Shown: one piece after another, positions 15,538-23,287 of the stretch
Layout of the letters: each line of letters opens with the position of its first letter
How positions within the stretch are numbered: the first letter of the stretch is position 1
From: an uncultured Collinsella sp.
Lineage (GTDB): Bacteria > Actinomycetota > Coriobacteriia > Coriobacteriales > Coriobacteriaceae
Assembly (NCBI GenBank): GCA_900752215.1
Contig: CAADUO010000003.1
Location: 5,109 to 69,108 of the forward strand
Direction: 5' to 3'
Length of the DNA stretch: 64,000 nt
Notes under the pieces: generated by a model
The model's input: the letters and a program-made list of their open reading frames with translations, nothing else
The model's database searches: none
What the model was told of the DNA's origin: nothing
Position numbers and translations under genes: made by a program

Positions 15538-15624
15538 TGGTGCGGGCGAAAGGACTTGAACCTTCATGGGGTTGCCCCCATACGGACCTGAACCGTACGC
15601 GTCTGCCAATTCCGCCACGCCCGC
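15538..15624 (-). tRNA. tRNA-Leu (CAG)
   Basis: An 87-nt class II tRNA with acceptor GCGGGCG/CGCCCGC and encoded CCA. The anticodon arm TACGG-TTCAGGT-CCGTA has anticodon CAG. The long variable arm TGGGGGCAACCCCA is present. Confidence 0.95.
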
Positions 15625-15667
15625 GTGCAGGAATTAGAATAACGGAGCGCCACCGCGAACGCAAGAA

Positions 15668-16585
15668 CTATTTTTGAAAAAGTTTGCAGGCATTTTCCCA
15701 AGCGGCTTGCGCGATTGTTTCGGCGTCCTCACCTGTGCGATCGACACGGTCGTTAACCAGCGCGTTTGCCGTAATGGAGATCATTGCGGACTCGCATTCA
15801 AGACCGCGGATGGGCTCCGGAGCCATATACGGGCAATCCGTCTCGAACAAAATTCGATCGAGTGGGGTTGCCGCAAATGCCTCGCGCACGTCATCGTTGC
15901 GCTTAAAGGTGGCCGCACCACCATAGGCGATATAGCAGCCCAGCTCCACAAAGCGCTCCATCGTGGCGCGGTCCTCGCCAAAGCAGTGCAGTACACAACC
16001 GGCCTGGGGCACGCCCACCTCACGAAGCGCGTTGTAGGCGTCCACGTGCGAGGTGCGCTCCTGGTCCGTGTCCTCGTGGCGCAGATGTAGCTCCACCGGC
16101 ACGTTACGGCACACGGCAAGCTCGAGCTGGCGCGCCATGCAGTCAATCTGCACGCTATGGGGCGCCGGCGCGATGTCGTCGTCGTAATCCATGTGGTAGT
16201 CCAGGCCGATTTCGCCAATACCGGCGCATAAGGGGTCATCGAGTGCGGCAACGACCTGTGTGTGAACGTCGTCGGTATAGTCCGGCGCGCCATACGGATG
16301 CACGCCGGCAAGATACTTGATCTGCGGGATATCCTGCATCGGCAGAATTTCGCGCACGAGCCAGTCGCTATAGTCCGTCACGCTGCGTTTGTCAGCGATG
16401 GGGTCGAACATCGTCACCAACAGGTCGACACCCGCGGCTTTGGCGCGCACGAGCGTCTCGGGCACTTCTTTGCCCCAAAACGAAAGCAGATGCGCATGCG
16501 TGTCGGCAAGCGGTGCCAAGGGCACGGGGCAGGCGACCGTCTTCTTTTTCTTGGTAAACGTCACGCGTGCGGCATTAGGCATCAT
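15668..16585 (-). CDS. tatD: TatD-family metal-dependent hydrolase/DNase
   Basis: TIM-barrel hydrolase of 305 residues. Metal ligands can be placed: HxH in DTHAH (near residue 30), Glu in GEIGLDYH, His in ELHLRHED, His in VLHCFGED and Asp in ETDCPYMAPEP. An unusual basic leader (TFTKKKKTV) precedes the barrel. It begins inside the end of rsmA (11-base overlap; AGGAG 8 bases before ATG), a common pairing in Gram-positive genomes. The exact substrate of this paralogue is not known. Confidence 0.92.
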   Translation of the reverse strand: MMPNAARVTFTKKKKTVACPVPLAPLADTHAHLLSFWGKEVPETLVRAKAAGVDLLVTMFDPIADKRSVTDYSDWLVREILPMQDIPQIKYLAGVHPYGAPDYTDDVHTQVVAALDDPLCAGIGEIGLDYHMDYDDDIAPAPHSVQIDCMARQLELAVCRNVPVELHLRHEDTDQERTSHVDAYNALREVGVPQAGCVLHCFGEDRATMERFVELGCYIAYGGAATFKRNDDVREAFAATPLDRILFETDCPYMAPEPIRGLECESAMISITANALVNDRVDRTGEDAETIAQAAWENACKLFQK

Positions 16586-17435
16586 GGATTAGCTCCTGGG
16601 CCAGGCGGACAAAGTCGGCAACATCAAGCGTTTCGGCGCGCGTGGTGGATGCGATACCGCAAGCCTCAAAGGCGGCATCGAGCACGTCCTTGGCAAAGCC
16701 GTTGGCGCTCATGGAGTTGCGAATGGTCTTGCGACGCTGAGCAAATGCAGCATCAATCACGCGGGCCACAAACTCGCGGTCGAGCCCTTCGGGCACCACG
16801 CCGTCAACACGGTCGATACGCACGACGGCCGAGTCCACGTGCGGCGCCGGCATAAAGCAACGCGGCGGCACCTCAAAACGACCCGTCACCTGCGCATACA
16901 GGCCGAGCTTTGCCGTATAGCCGCCATAGGTCTTGTTGCCCGGCGTTGCGGCAATGCGATCGGCAACCTCCTTTTGAACCATGACGACGGCGCGCTTGAG
17001 CGCGGGCATCGTCTGGAAGAACTGCAGGATGATCGTCGCCGCCACGTTATAGGGCAGGTTCGCAACAAATACCGTTGGCTCACCGCCGGCGGCCTGCTCA
17101 ATCTGCTCCGGGCCCACCTTAAGCGCGTCACCCATGATAAAGCGGAAGTTGGCATAGTCGGCGGCGTGGGCGTCAAGCACCGGCTCAAGCTCGGGATCGG
17201 CCTCGATCGACGTAACGCACGCCGCCTCCTGCAGCAACGCAAGTGTCAACGTACCGCAACCCGGACCCACCTCGAGTACGCACTCGTCACCTGCAAGCTC
17301 GGCAAGCTCGCAGATACGCTCGATCACATGATTGTCGATTAGAAAGTTCTGGCCCAGGCGATGCTTAGTCGCAAGGCCAAACTCCTCTAGCAGCTCCCTG
17401 GTGGCCGTGGGGTTTGCCAAAGGCGAAGTTGTCAT
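16575..17435 (-). CDS. rsmA: 16S rRNA dimethyladenosine transferase KsgA
   Basis: Dimethylates two adjacent adenines near the 3' end of 16S rRNA during 30S maturation. Length is 286 residues. Motifs: HRLGQNFLID, the SAM-binding EVGPGCGTLT, acidic SIEADPEL, and the catalytic NLPYNVA. The C-terminal helical domain is intact. AAGGAGG precedes the ATG. It overlaps tatD downstream. Confidence 0.96.
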   Translation of the reverse strand: MTTSPLANPTATRELLEEFGLATKHRLGQNFLIDNHVIERICELAELAGDECVLEVGPGCGTLTLALLQEAACVTSIEADPELEPVLDAHAADYANFRFIMGDALKVGPEQIEQAAGGEPTVFVANLPYNVAATIILQFFQTMPALKRAVVMVQKEVADRIAATPGNKTYGGYTAKLGLYAQVTGRFEVPPRCFMPAPHVDSAVVRIDRVDGVVPEGLDREFVARVIDAAFAQRRKTIRNSMSANGFAKDVLDAAFEACGIASTTRAETLDVADFVRLAQELIHDA

Positions 17436-17471
17436 GGTTGCCTCCTTAGCATGATGGCGGCGTCTTGAAAC

Positions 17472-17503
17472 AAAAGGGCATGGACCGTGGCGGCCATGCC
17501 CTT
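17472..17503 (-). terminator. metG terminator
   Basis: AAGGGCATGG CCGCCACGG TCCATGCCCTTTTG on the minus strand, about 45 bases after the metG stop and just before rsmA. Confidence 0.8.
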
Positions 17504-17545
17504 ACAGCTAAACAACAAATTGCCGATATGGCGCTCGCGCGGTCT

Positions 17546-19147
17546 CTACGCCAGACGCGGGAACAGCGGATCGCCCTTCTCGACGGGCTGACCACCAGCA
17601 AGCAGGCCCCAAGCGCAAATGCCCTTGAGGTCGTCGCTCGCGGCCTCGTCCTCGCAGGACAGGCGGCGCAGAGCCTCGGCAGAAGTCTGGGGCATGAGCG
17701 GCATCAGCAGGTGAGCGGCAATGCGGATGGCCTCGAGCAGGTTGTAGATCACAAACGCCAGCTCGTCAGCCTTGGCCTCGTCCTTGGCAAGTGCCCAAGG
17801 CTCGGAGTCCTCGATGTAGTGGTTGGCGGCGTGGATGAGCTCCATGACCTCATCCTTGGCTCCGCCGTAATCGAGCACGTCCATCTTGGCCATGTAGCGG
17901 TCGACCAGGCCATCGGCGATCTTTGCCAGCGGGTTGTCAAACGCGTCGAACGATGCGGGCTTGGCGGGCGCGCAACCGTCAAAATACTTGCCGCTCATGT
18001 TGAGCGAACGCGAAATGAGGTTGCCCCAGCTGTTGGCCAGGTCGGCGTTGTAGACCTGCTCCATGCGGTCGAAGCTGATGGCACCGTCGGTGCCGGGGAC
18101 GACGTCGGTCATAAAGTAGTAGCGATAGCCCTCGACGCCCAGCATGTCGATAACGTCCTGCGGAGCGATGGCGTTGCCGCGGCTCTTGGACATCTTCTCG
18201 GCCTTGCCGGTCTCGGCATTGCGCACGGTCAGGAAGCCGTGGGCAAAGACGTGCTCGGGCAGGGCCTCGCCGATGGCCATGAGCATGGCGGGCCAAATGA
18301 CGCAGTGGAAGCGGATGATGTCCTTACCCACGATGTGGAACTGCGCGGGCCAGCGATAGGCCAGCTCGGCACGCGCGTCGTCGGTGTCGACACCGTAGCC
18401 AACGGCCGTCATATAGTTGAGCAGAGCATCGAACCACACGTAGGTCACGTGACCCTCGTCAAACGGGACCTGAATGCCCCAGTCAAAGCTCGTACGGCTC
18501 ACGGAAAGGTCGTTGAGGCCGCCCTCGACAAAGCTGCGAACCTCGTTCATGCGGAACGCAGGCTCGACAAAGTCGGGATGCTCGTCATAGAGCTTAAGCA
18601 GCTTGTCCTGGAAGGCGGAAAGCTTAAAGAAGTAGGACTCCTCCTGCACGCGCTCAAGCGGACGGTGGCAGTCGGGGCACAGGTGCTGGCCGACGCTGCC
18701 GTACTCCTCGTCGCCCTTCTGGACCTGCGTATCAGTGAAGTAGGTCTCGTCAGGCACGCAATACCAGCCGTCGTAGCTGCCCTTATACAGGTAGCCGGAC
18801 TCCTTCATGCGCTCCCACAGGTACTGCACGGCATGGTGCTGGCGCGGCTCGGTGGTGCGGATGAAGTCATCATTGGAAATCTCGAGCTTGCTCCAAAGCT
18901 CCTTGAAGTGCGGAGCCTGGCTATCGGTCCACTCCTGCGGCGTCATGTTGTGCTTGGCCGCGGCCTCGGCGACCTTCTCGCCGTGCTCGTCCATGCCGGT
19001 CAGGAACTTGACGTTATAGCCGGCGGAACGGCGATAGCGAGCCTGAACGTCGGCGATGATGGTGGAATAAGCCGTGCCCAGGTGCGGATCGGCGTTGACG
19101 TAGTAGATGGGCGTCGTGATAAAGAACGAAGGCTTGCTTTGATCCAT
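17546..19147 (-). CDS. metG: Methionyl-tRNA synthetase
   Basis: Class I synthetase of 533 residues. The HIGH-type motif is PHLGTAYST. A single zinc knuckle-like CPDCHRPLE follows WYCVPDETYF. WFDALLNYM and the KMSKS loop KMSKSRGN complete the catalytic core. It lacks the C-terminal tRNA-binding extension of longer MetG forms. GGAGG lies 9 bases before the ATG. No S-box or T-box is seen in the 70-bp upstream spacer. Confidence 0.96.
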   Translation of the reverse strand: MDQSKPSFFITTPIYYVNADPHLGTAYSTIIADVQARYRRSAGYNVKFLTGMDEHGEKVAEAAAKHNMTPQEWTDSQAPHFKELWSKLEISNDDFIRTTEPRQHHAVQYLWERMKESGYLYKGSYDGWYCVPDETYFTDTQVQKGDEEYGSVGQHLCPDCHRPLERVQEESYFFKLSAFQDKLLKLYDEHPDFVEPAFRMNEVRSFVEGGLNDLSVSRTSFDWGIQVPFDEGHVTYVWFDALLNYMTAVGYGVDTDDARAELAYRWPAQFHIVGKDIIRFHCVIWPAMLMAIGEALPEHVFAHGFLTVRNAETGKAEKMSKSRGNAIAPQDVIDMLGVEGYRYYFMTDVVPGTDGAISFDRMEQVYNADLANSWGNLISRSLNMSGKYFDGCAPAKPASFDAFDNPLAKIADGLVDRYMAKMDVLDYGGAKDEVMELIHAANHYIEDSEPWALAKDEAKADELAFVIYNLLEAIRIAAHLLMPLMPQTSAEALRRLSCEDEAASDDLKGICAWGLLAGGQPVEKGDPLFPRLA

Positions 19148-19216
19148 GGGGTTTGTCCTCCAGAAAAACGTTGCATACAGAGGATGATTCTAGCGCAAGG
19201 GCTGGATATCCTCCAT

Positions 19217-20095
19217 CTATTGCATATCGAGCACCATGGCATAGACATCGCGCTTGCGGCGCGAATACTTCTGAGACAGGCGCTTGGCCACCGCAGACGC
19301 GGGCTCCCCCTCCTCGAGCGCGGCGCGGATATCCGCGCGCAGGGCCTCGTCGGGATCCGCTGCCGCGGCGCCAACCGGCGCGACACCGGCCTCCTCATCC
19401 TCGCTCGGCGGCGCGATGACCAGCGCAATCTCGCCCTTTACCTCGCCGCGAGCACGCAGCTCCTCGGCAAGCTGGGCAGCGGGCCCGCGCAAGACCTCCT
19501 CGTGCAGCTTGGTGAGTTCGCGGCAGACGGCAACCTCACGCTGGGGAAAGACCTCCGCCACGGCCTCGAGCGTCGCCACGATGCGATGTGGAGACTCGTA
19601 GAAGATGAGTGCGCCGGGCACCACGGCAAGGCGCTGTAAACGGCGCACGCGGTCGCCGTGCTTTCGGCCCAAAAAGCCCTCGAAGAAAAAATGCTCGCAG
19701 GGAATGCCGGACGAAACGAGCGCCGTGACGCAAGCAGAGGGCCCGGGAATAACTTCAACGGGCACATCGGCCTCACGCGCCGCCTCGACCAGCGCCTGTC
19801 CGGGATCGGACACACTCGGCATGCCGGCGTCCGAGGCAAAAGCGAGGGTCTCCCCCGCCAGCAGACGGTCGACCAGGCCGGCGGCGCGGCTGGCGATCAC
19901 ATTCTCATCGCAACGGACAAGCGGCTTGGAAATGCCCAGATGCATCAGCAGCTTTGACGTCACACGCGTGTCTTCGCAGCAAATGACATCGGCGGCGGCA
20001 AACGCCTCGCCAACGCGCGGGGACAGGTCGCCCAGGTTGCCGATGGGCGTGCCGACCACATAGAGTTTGCCCGTATGGGCGCTGTTTTGCGTCAT
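19217..20095 (-). CDS. rsmI: 16S rRNA (cytidine-1402-2'-O)-methyltransferase RsmI
   Basis: Tetrapyrrole-methylase-fold enzyme that modifies C1402 in the ribosomal P site. Length is 292 residues. Motifs: VGTPIGNLGDLSPR, CCEDTRVTSKLL, SDAGMPSVSDPG, PGPSACVTALVSSG and FYESPHRI. The C-terminal 60 residues form the usual helical tail (SQKYSRRKRDVYAMV), after a low-complexity Ala/Glu linker. It starts 6 bases after the GH5-like gene stop with only a weak AGG upstream, so translation is probably coupled. Confidence 0.95.
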   Translation of the reverse strand: MTQNSAHTGKLYVVGTPIGNLGDLSPRVGEAFAAADVICCEDTRVTSKLLMHLGISKPLVRCDENVIASRAAGLVDRLLAGETLAFASDAGMPSVSDPGQALVEAAREADVPVEVIPGPSACVTALVSSGIPCEHFFFEGFLGRKHGDRVRRLQRLAVVPGALIFYESPHRIVATLEAVAEVFPQREVAVCRELTKLHEEVLRGPAAQLAEELRARGEVKGEIALVIAPPSEDEEAGVAPVGAAAADPDEALRADIRAALEEGEPASAVAKRLSQKYSRRKRDVYAMVLDMQ

Positions 20096-20101
20096 ATTAA
20101 C

Positions 20102-21163
20102 CTATTCAATCATGCCACGCTCGAGCGTACCGAGCGCCGCGCGGGCGTCCCATGCTGCAATGCGCTTCTCGGTCTTCCACGTTTGGAAGAACCAACCGGC
20201 AGCCGGTGCAAACGAAGCCAGTTGGTTGGCGATAAACACGCGCTCGTAGGCATTGCGGCCCTCGGGCGTAACCGACGAGTTGGCAAAGATCGCCGCGCCC
20301 GACCATTCGCCCACCAGCACGGGGAACCCAGTCGAAATCGCTTCTTTGAGCTCGCGCTTGTTACGAGAAATCGCCGTCGTCAGCCCGCGGGGGCTCGTGA
20401 TGTCGAGCGCATGCTCGTCGCGGTAATGGTACAGGTGAAGGTCCATGTAGACGTTCTTGTACTTGGCGCCGCGCATAAAATGCTTCCACTCGCTGGGATG
20501 CCCCGACGACGAGAAGACGACGATCTTATCCTCGGGCATATACGAACGGACGAGCTCGTAGGCATCGCGATAGAAATTGCGCAGGTAGTGAGCAGGAATG
20601 CCATCCGTCATGGTGAAGAGGCTCTTGCGGACACTCATCTGCGGCGTATCCAGCAGCTCAATGCCCAGCAGGCTCTCGGCCTCGCCGTAGCGATCAGCCA
20701 AGCGCTCGAGCACGTCGAGTGCGACATGACGGCCGTTAGTGGACGAATGCCACTCGGCAACAGCCTCTGGCGTGGCGGGCGAATCGTTGGAATCGCCCTG
20801 GCCACCGGGCACAGTTGCTAGATCAAGCAGCACGCGGATGTCGTACTTGGCAGCCCACTCAATTGCACGGTCGATGTAGTCGACAACCGAGATGTAGGAC
20901 GCATCGGACTCCTGCGAGCCAAAGGCATACCAGGGCACCGGCAGACGCACGGCATTGAGACCGATCTGCGCCATGCGACGGAAATCGTCCTCGCTCACAA
21001 ACGTCTCGTAATGACGGCGCATGCGCTCGTTATAGGCGGCGGTGCCCATGGCCTCCTGCAGCTCGGCCGCGTTGGATGCACCGGTCGCCGCGTATAGCGA
21101 CGGGGTCACCCAAGGCTCGGGAATAAACCAGCCAGAGAGATTAACGCCGAGTATCCTCTCCAT
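20102..21163 (-). CDS. GH5-like glycoside hydrolase-fold protein lacking the catalytic acid/base
   Basis: A 353-residue TIM-barrel protein close in wording to exo-beta-1,3-glucanase/cellulase family 5: GVNLSGWFIPEPW at the N-terminus, RLPVPW, GIELL before the acid/base site, and VLVGEWSGA with nucleophile Glu286. Where active members have NEP after GIELL, this one has DTP (Asp172, Thr173), and the usual DLHGAPG strand reads DLATVPG. So the proton donor appears lost while the nucleophile is kept. It has no signal peptide, so it is cytoplasmic. The ATG at 21163 follows GGGGG by 7 bases; the 97-codon upstream extension is not coding. It is co-directional with rsmI. Confidence 0.85.
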   Translation of the reverse strand: MERILGVNLSGWFIPEPWVTPSLYAATGASNAAELQEAMGTAAYNERMRRHYETFVSEDDFRRMAQIGLNAVRLPVPWYAFGSQESDASYISVVDYIDRAIEWAAKYDIRVLLDLATVPGGQGDSNDSPATPEAVAEWHSSTNGRHVALDVLERLADRYGEAESLLGIELLDTPQMSVRKSLFTMTDGIPAHYLRNFYRDAYELVRSYMPEDKIVVFSSSGHPSEWKHFMRGAKYKNVYMDLHLYHYRDEHALDITSPRGLTTAISRNKRELKEAISTGFPVLVGEWSGAAIFANSSVTPEGRNAYERVFIANQLASFAPAAGWFFQTWKTEKRIAAWDARAALGTLERGMIE

Positions 21164-21419
21164 CACTGCCCCCTTTTGAATCATACGGGCTAAGCCCGCA
21201 TCGCTCTTGCATGACATATCTATCGATTTGAGTATACCCGCGCATGCAGACAGGCGACCGAACGGTCTACAAAGTGGCGCAAAAGTGGGAGGAATGTCTG
21301 GGACAGGTGGGCACGAGCTGGTGCGCCGAGATGTGCGCGCACGTCGGAAGTAAGCGCCGGAAAGCGCATCCCACTCTGAAGCCAAATTCCGGGACGCAAT
21401 TTCCGCAGAGCCCTCGATA
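21164..21419. other. Intergenic region with no recognised feature
   Basis: This spacer presumably holds the promoter of the GH5-like gene. It contains no convincing reading frame or RNA gene. The part nearest the gene is AT-richer; the rest is GC-rich with short repeats but no clear hairpin. Confidence 0.4.
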
Positions 21420-21645
21420 AAAGAAAAGGACCCCTTTGCAGAGGTCCTAGTCAATTCAAGGTGGCGGGGAAGGGAATCGCGTCCGCGCGCTGCGCGGACG
21501 GACCGCTGCGGCGCTTACGCGCCTTGCGAGCTGCGCTGGCAAACGCTTACGCGTTTACTCAGCTCCGCGCCCTCACAGGGTTCGATTCCATGTGGGAGCT
21601 TCATAAAAGAAAAGGACCCCTTTGCAGAGGTCCTAGTCAATTCAA
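21420..21645. repeat. tRNA-Phe-associated palindromic repeat element
   Basis: Same architecture as the tRNA-Arg arrays but different sequence. A copy of the tRNA-Phe terminator (21420-21449) is followed by a copy of the tRNA 3' end (about 21456-21480). A hairpin block comes next (CGTCCGCGCGCTGCGCGGACG; GGCGCTTACGCGCC; AAACGCTTACGCGTTT). A T-arm-like GGGTTCGATTCC fragment (21577-21588) and a second copy of the terminator (21605-21634) then abut the intact tRNA-Phe. Confidence 0.78.
21605..21634 (-). terminator. Terminator of tRNA-Phe
   Basis: AGGACCTCTGCAAAGGGGTCCTTTTCTTTT on the minus strand. An exact duplicate is present at 21420-21449. Confidence 0.75.
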
Positions 21646-21720
<75 letters not shown>

Positions 21721-21843
21721 ATTTGATGTGCGCCTTGTTTCAAGGCTTGATTAGTATAACCAAGGACGCGTTCCGGTCAACCGAGAATTTTAAAAAAGTT
21801 TTTGAGCACAGCCTCGGTTCTATAAATCGGCACGTCAGAGGCA

Positions 21844-22131
21844 TCAGCCGGCAGCAAGAAGTTTTTCACTCAGAGCCGCACGGGCAAACTCACTTGGCGT
21901 CATCCCCTCGGCAGCCGCCCGTCGACGAATGGCCTCCTTCATTCCCAGAGGAATCTTGACCGACAGCGTTGCCGTCCCCTCACCTGAGAGCGGGGGCCGT
22001 CCACGCACGATTCCACCAACGGTGTGTTCGCCATCCGGAAACTCTCCGCGCTCGTACGACTCACACCACGCGTCAATCATTTCATCCGTTACAACCTGAC
22101 CATTAGCGGCCGTATACGTCTTGCCCATCAT
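21844..22131 (-). CDS. BrnA-like ribbon-helix-helix antitoxin
   Basis: A 95-residue protein. The C-terminal half is a ribbon-helix-helix DNA-binding motif (TATLSVKIPLGMKEAIRRRA, then GMTPSEFARAALSEKLL). The N-terminal half (TDEMIDAWCESYERGEFPDG) would bind the toxin. Its ATG at 22131 overlaps the toxin stop codon (ATGA), so the pair is translationally coupled, toxin first. Autorepression by the complex is expected from the family. Frame-extended versions upstream run antisense to the real toxin frame and were rejected. Confidence 0.75.
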   Translation of the reverse strand: MMGKTYTAANGQVVTDEMIDAWCESYERGEFPDGEHTVGGIVRGRPPLSGEGTATLSVKIPLGMKEAIRRRAAAEGMTPSEFARAALSEKLLAAG

Positions 22132-22391
22132 CGACCCCTCTGCCGAGCTCGCTCGATCTCTTGCCAGAATTTCTTCTGAACCGGAGACAGGGCATGAATA
22201 ATGAGCCATCCACGAATTAGTTCGACCGCAACAAGTTCCACACTTCGACCATCTGGAAGCCATCCAATGGCAAGCCATCTCGGCGGCTCGTCCTCCGACT
22301 CGCGGCGAATGCACTCAGTAACCGCGAACCAGGCACCAAGCACCTGCTTTTCCGTCAAGTGTTTTTTTGGCGTTCGGATGGATCTCAACAT
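22128..22391 (-). CDS. BrnT-like toxin
   Basis: An 87-residue basic protein. The layout resembles BrnT/RelE-fold RNases: N-terminal helix (TEKQVLGAWFAVTECIRRE), central strands (RWLAIGWLPDGRSVELVAVEL, GWLIIHALSP) and a C-terminal charged helix (KKFWQEIERARQRGR). It is followed by an RHH antitoxin with a 4-base overlap, the BrnTA order. A GGAGGAG sits 11 bases before the ATG. The family call is moderate because canonical BrnT residues are not all evident. Confidence 0.68.
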   Translation of the reverse strand: MLRSIRTPKKHLTEKQVLGAWFAVTECIRRESEDEPPRWLAIGWLPDGRSVELVAVELIRGWLIIHALSPVQKKFWQEIERARQRGR

Positions 22392-22454
22392 CCATGCATC
22401 TTCTCCTCCATCTTACCCAATTTCGTATGACGAAAGTCCGCCGTCGTCAATCTC

Positions 22455-22814
22455 TTACGCCGGCGCTTGTTGGAGGGCGGGAGGTGTAGCGAGGATTGAA
22501 GGGCGTTCCAATACCGCCCAGGCGCCGGGACAGGAACACATGTGCCAAGGACGGACGTTTTCGTAGCGCGCGAGGATATTGCCGTCGCGATTGATGAAGG
22601 CGATGTCGATGGGATAGGCCATAAAACACGTATGGACCGAAGAGCAGCGTGGAAACGCCATGACGAGCGGCAGGCCGTTGGCGGCAACCGGACGCCGTCC
22701 CAGCATGCCGCGCAGTCGCACGACAAACGACTCCGCCACCGCAAACTCGGCCGGCGTCCAACCCAGCCTGTTGAGTGCCCGCGCGTAGGCGATGTAGGAC
22801 GAGACCGCGGTCAC
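22455..22814 (-). CDS. DUF192 family protein at the end of the tad operon
   Basis: A 119-residue protein with the DUF192 core: PLVMAFPRCSSVHTCFMAYPID followed by IAFINRDGNILARYENVRPW. DUF192 proteins are small beta-barrels of unknown function, often exported or placed near export genes. This one has no signal peptide from the chosen start. The GTG at 22814 overlaps the end of the pilin-like gene (ATGTGA junction), with GGGGGTGG before it, so it belongs to the tad operon. A longer frame to 22919 would overlap the upstream gene by over 100 bases. Confidence 0.75.
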   Translation of the reverse strand: MTAVSSYIAYARALNRLGWTPAEFAVAESFVVRLRGMLGRRPVAANGLPLVMAFPRCSSVHTCFMAYPIDIAFINRDGNILARYENVRPWHMCSCPGAWAVLERPSILATPPALQQAPA

Positions 22815-23287
22815 ATGACCACCCCCGGGCGCCATGGATCGACCGTCACCGCGCGCTCGTGCGACAACGTTGTCGGCGCCCCCAGCGAAACGCCAGCGAT
22901 GCTGAGAAAAGTCGGCCACGGCTCATAGTACATGGTGCAGGTGTAGGTCCTAAACGTACCGGATAGGGAGAGCAGGCCACCATCCGATGCCTCCGCGCCT
23001 TGCTCACTCGACACTTCGATCTGCAAGTCATAGCCTTCCATGGCATTCAGAATTTGAGTCTGAACCGTCGCCGAGGCATCGGCAGAGCTTTCGTCGCCCT
23101 CCCCCTCCGACGCCACAGCGTGCGCCAACACGATGTCGGGCACCACGCGGTCGAAGCGCGCGACAGCGCTGGCAAAGATCATGACGTTGTACACGACGAG
23201 TGCCAGCACCAGCAAAACGGGCGTAACCACTGCCATCTCAACCGTCGCTTGGGCGCGCTCCTCGCGCAGACGCATGCGGATACTCAT
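22811..23287 (-). CDS. TadE-like minor pseudopilin
   Basis: A 158-residue Tad minor pilin. A short basic leader (MSIRMRLREER) precedes the prepilin-type motif AQATVEMAVVTPVLLVLALVV, with Glu at +5 after the expected processing site, and a single N-terminal hydrophobic helix. The remainder is extracellular. It starts at the stop codon of the large TadG-like gene and overlaps the DUF192 start. Confidence 0.82.
   Translation of the reverse strand: MSIRMRLREERAQATVEMAVVTPVLLVLALVVYNVMIFASAVARFDRVVPDIVLAHAVASEGEGDESSADASATVQTQILNAMEGYDLQIEVSSEQGAEASDGGLLSLSGTFRTYTCTMYYEPWPTFLSIAGVSLGAPTTLSHERAVTVDPWRPGVVM

Noticed and set aside
22128..22314. N-terminal extension of the antitoxin gene to 22314
   Set aside because: It overlaps the toxin gene out of frame, has no Shine-Dalgarno and is Cys/Trp-rich; the ATGA junction at 22131 is the credible start.
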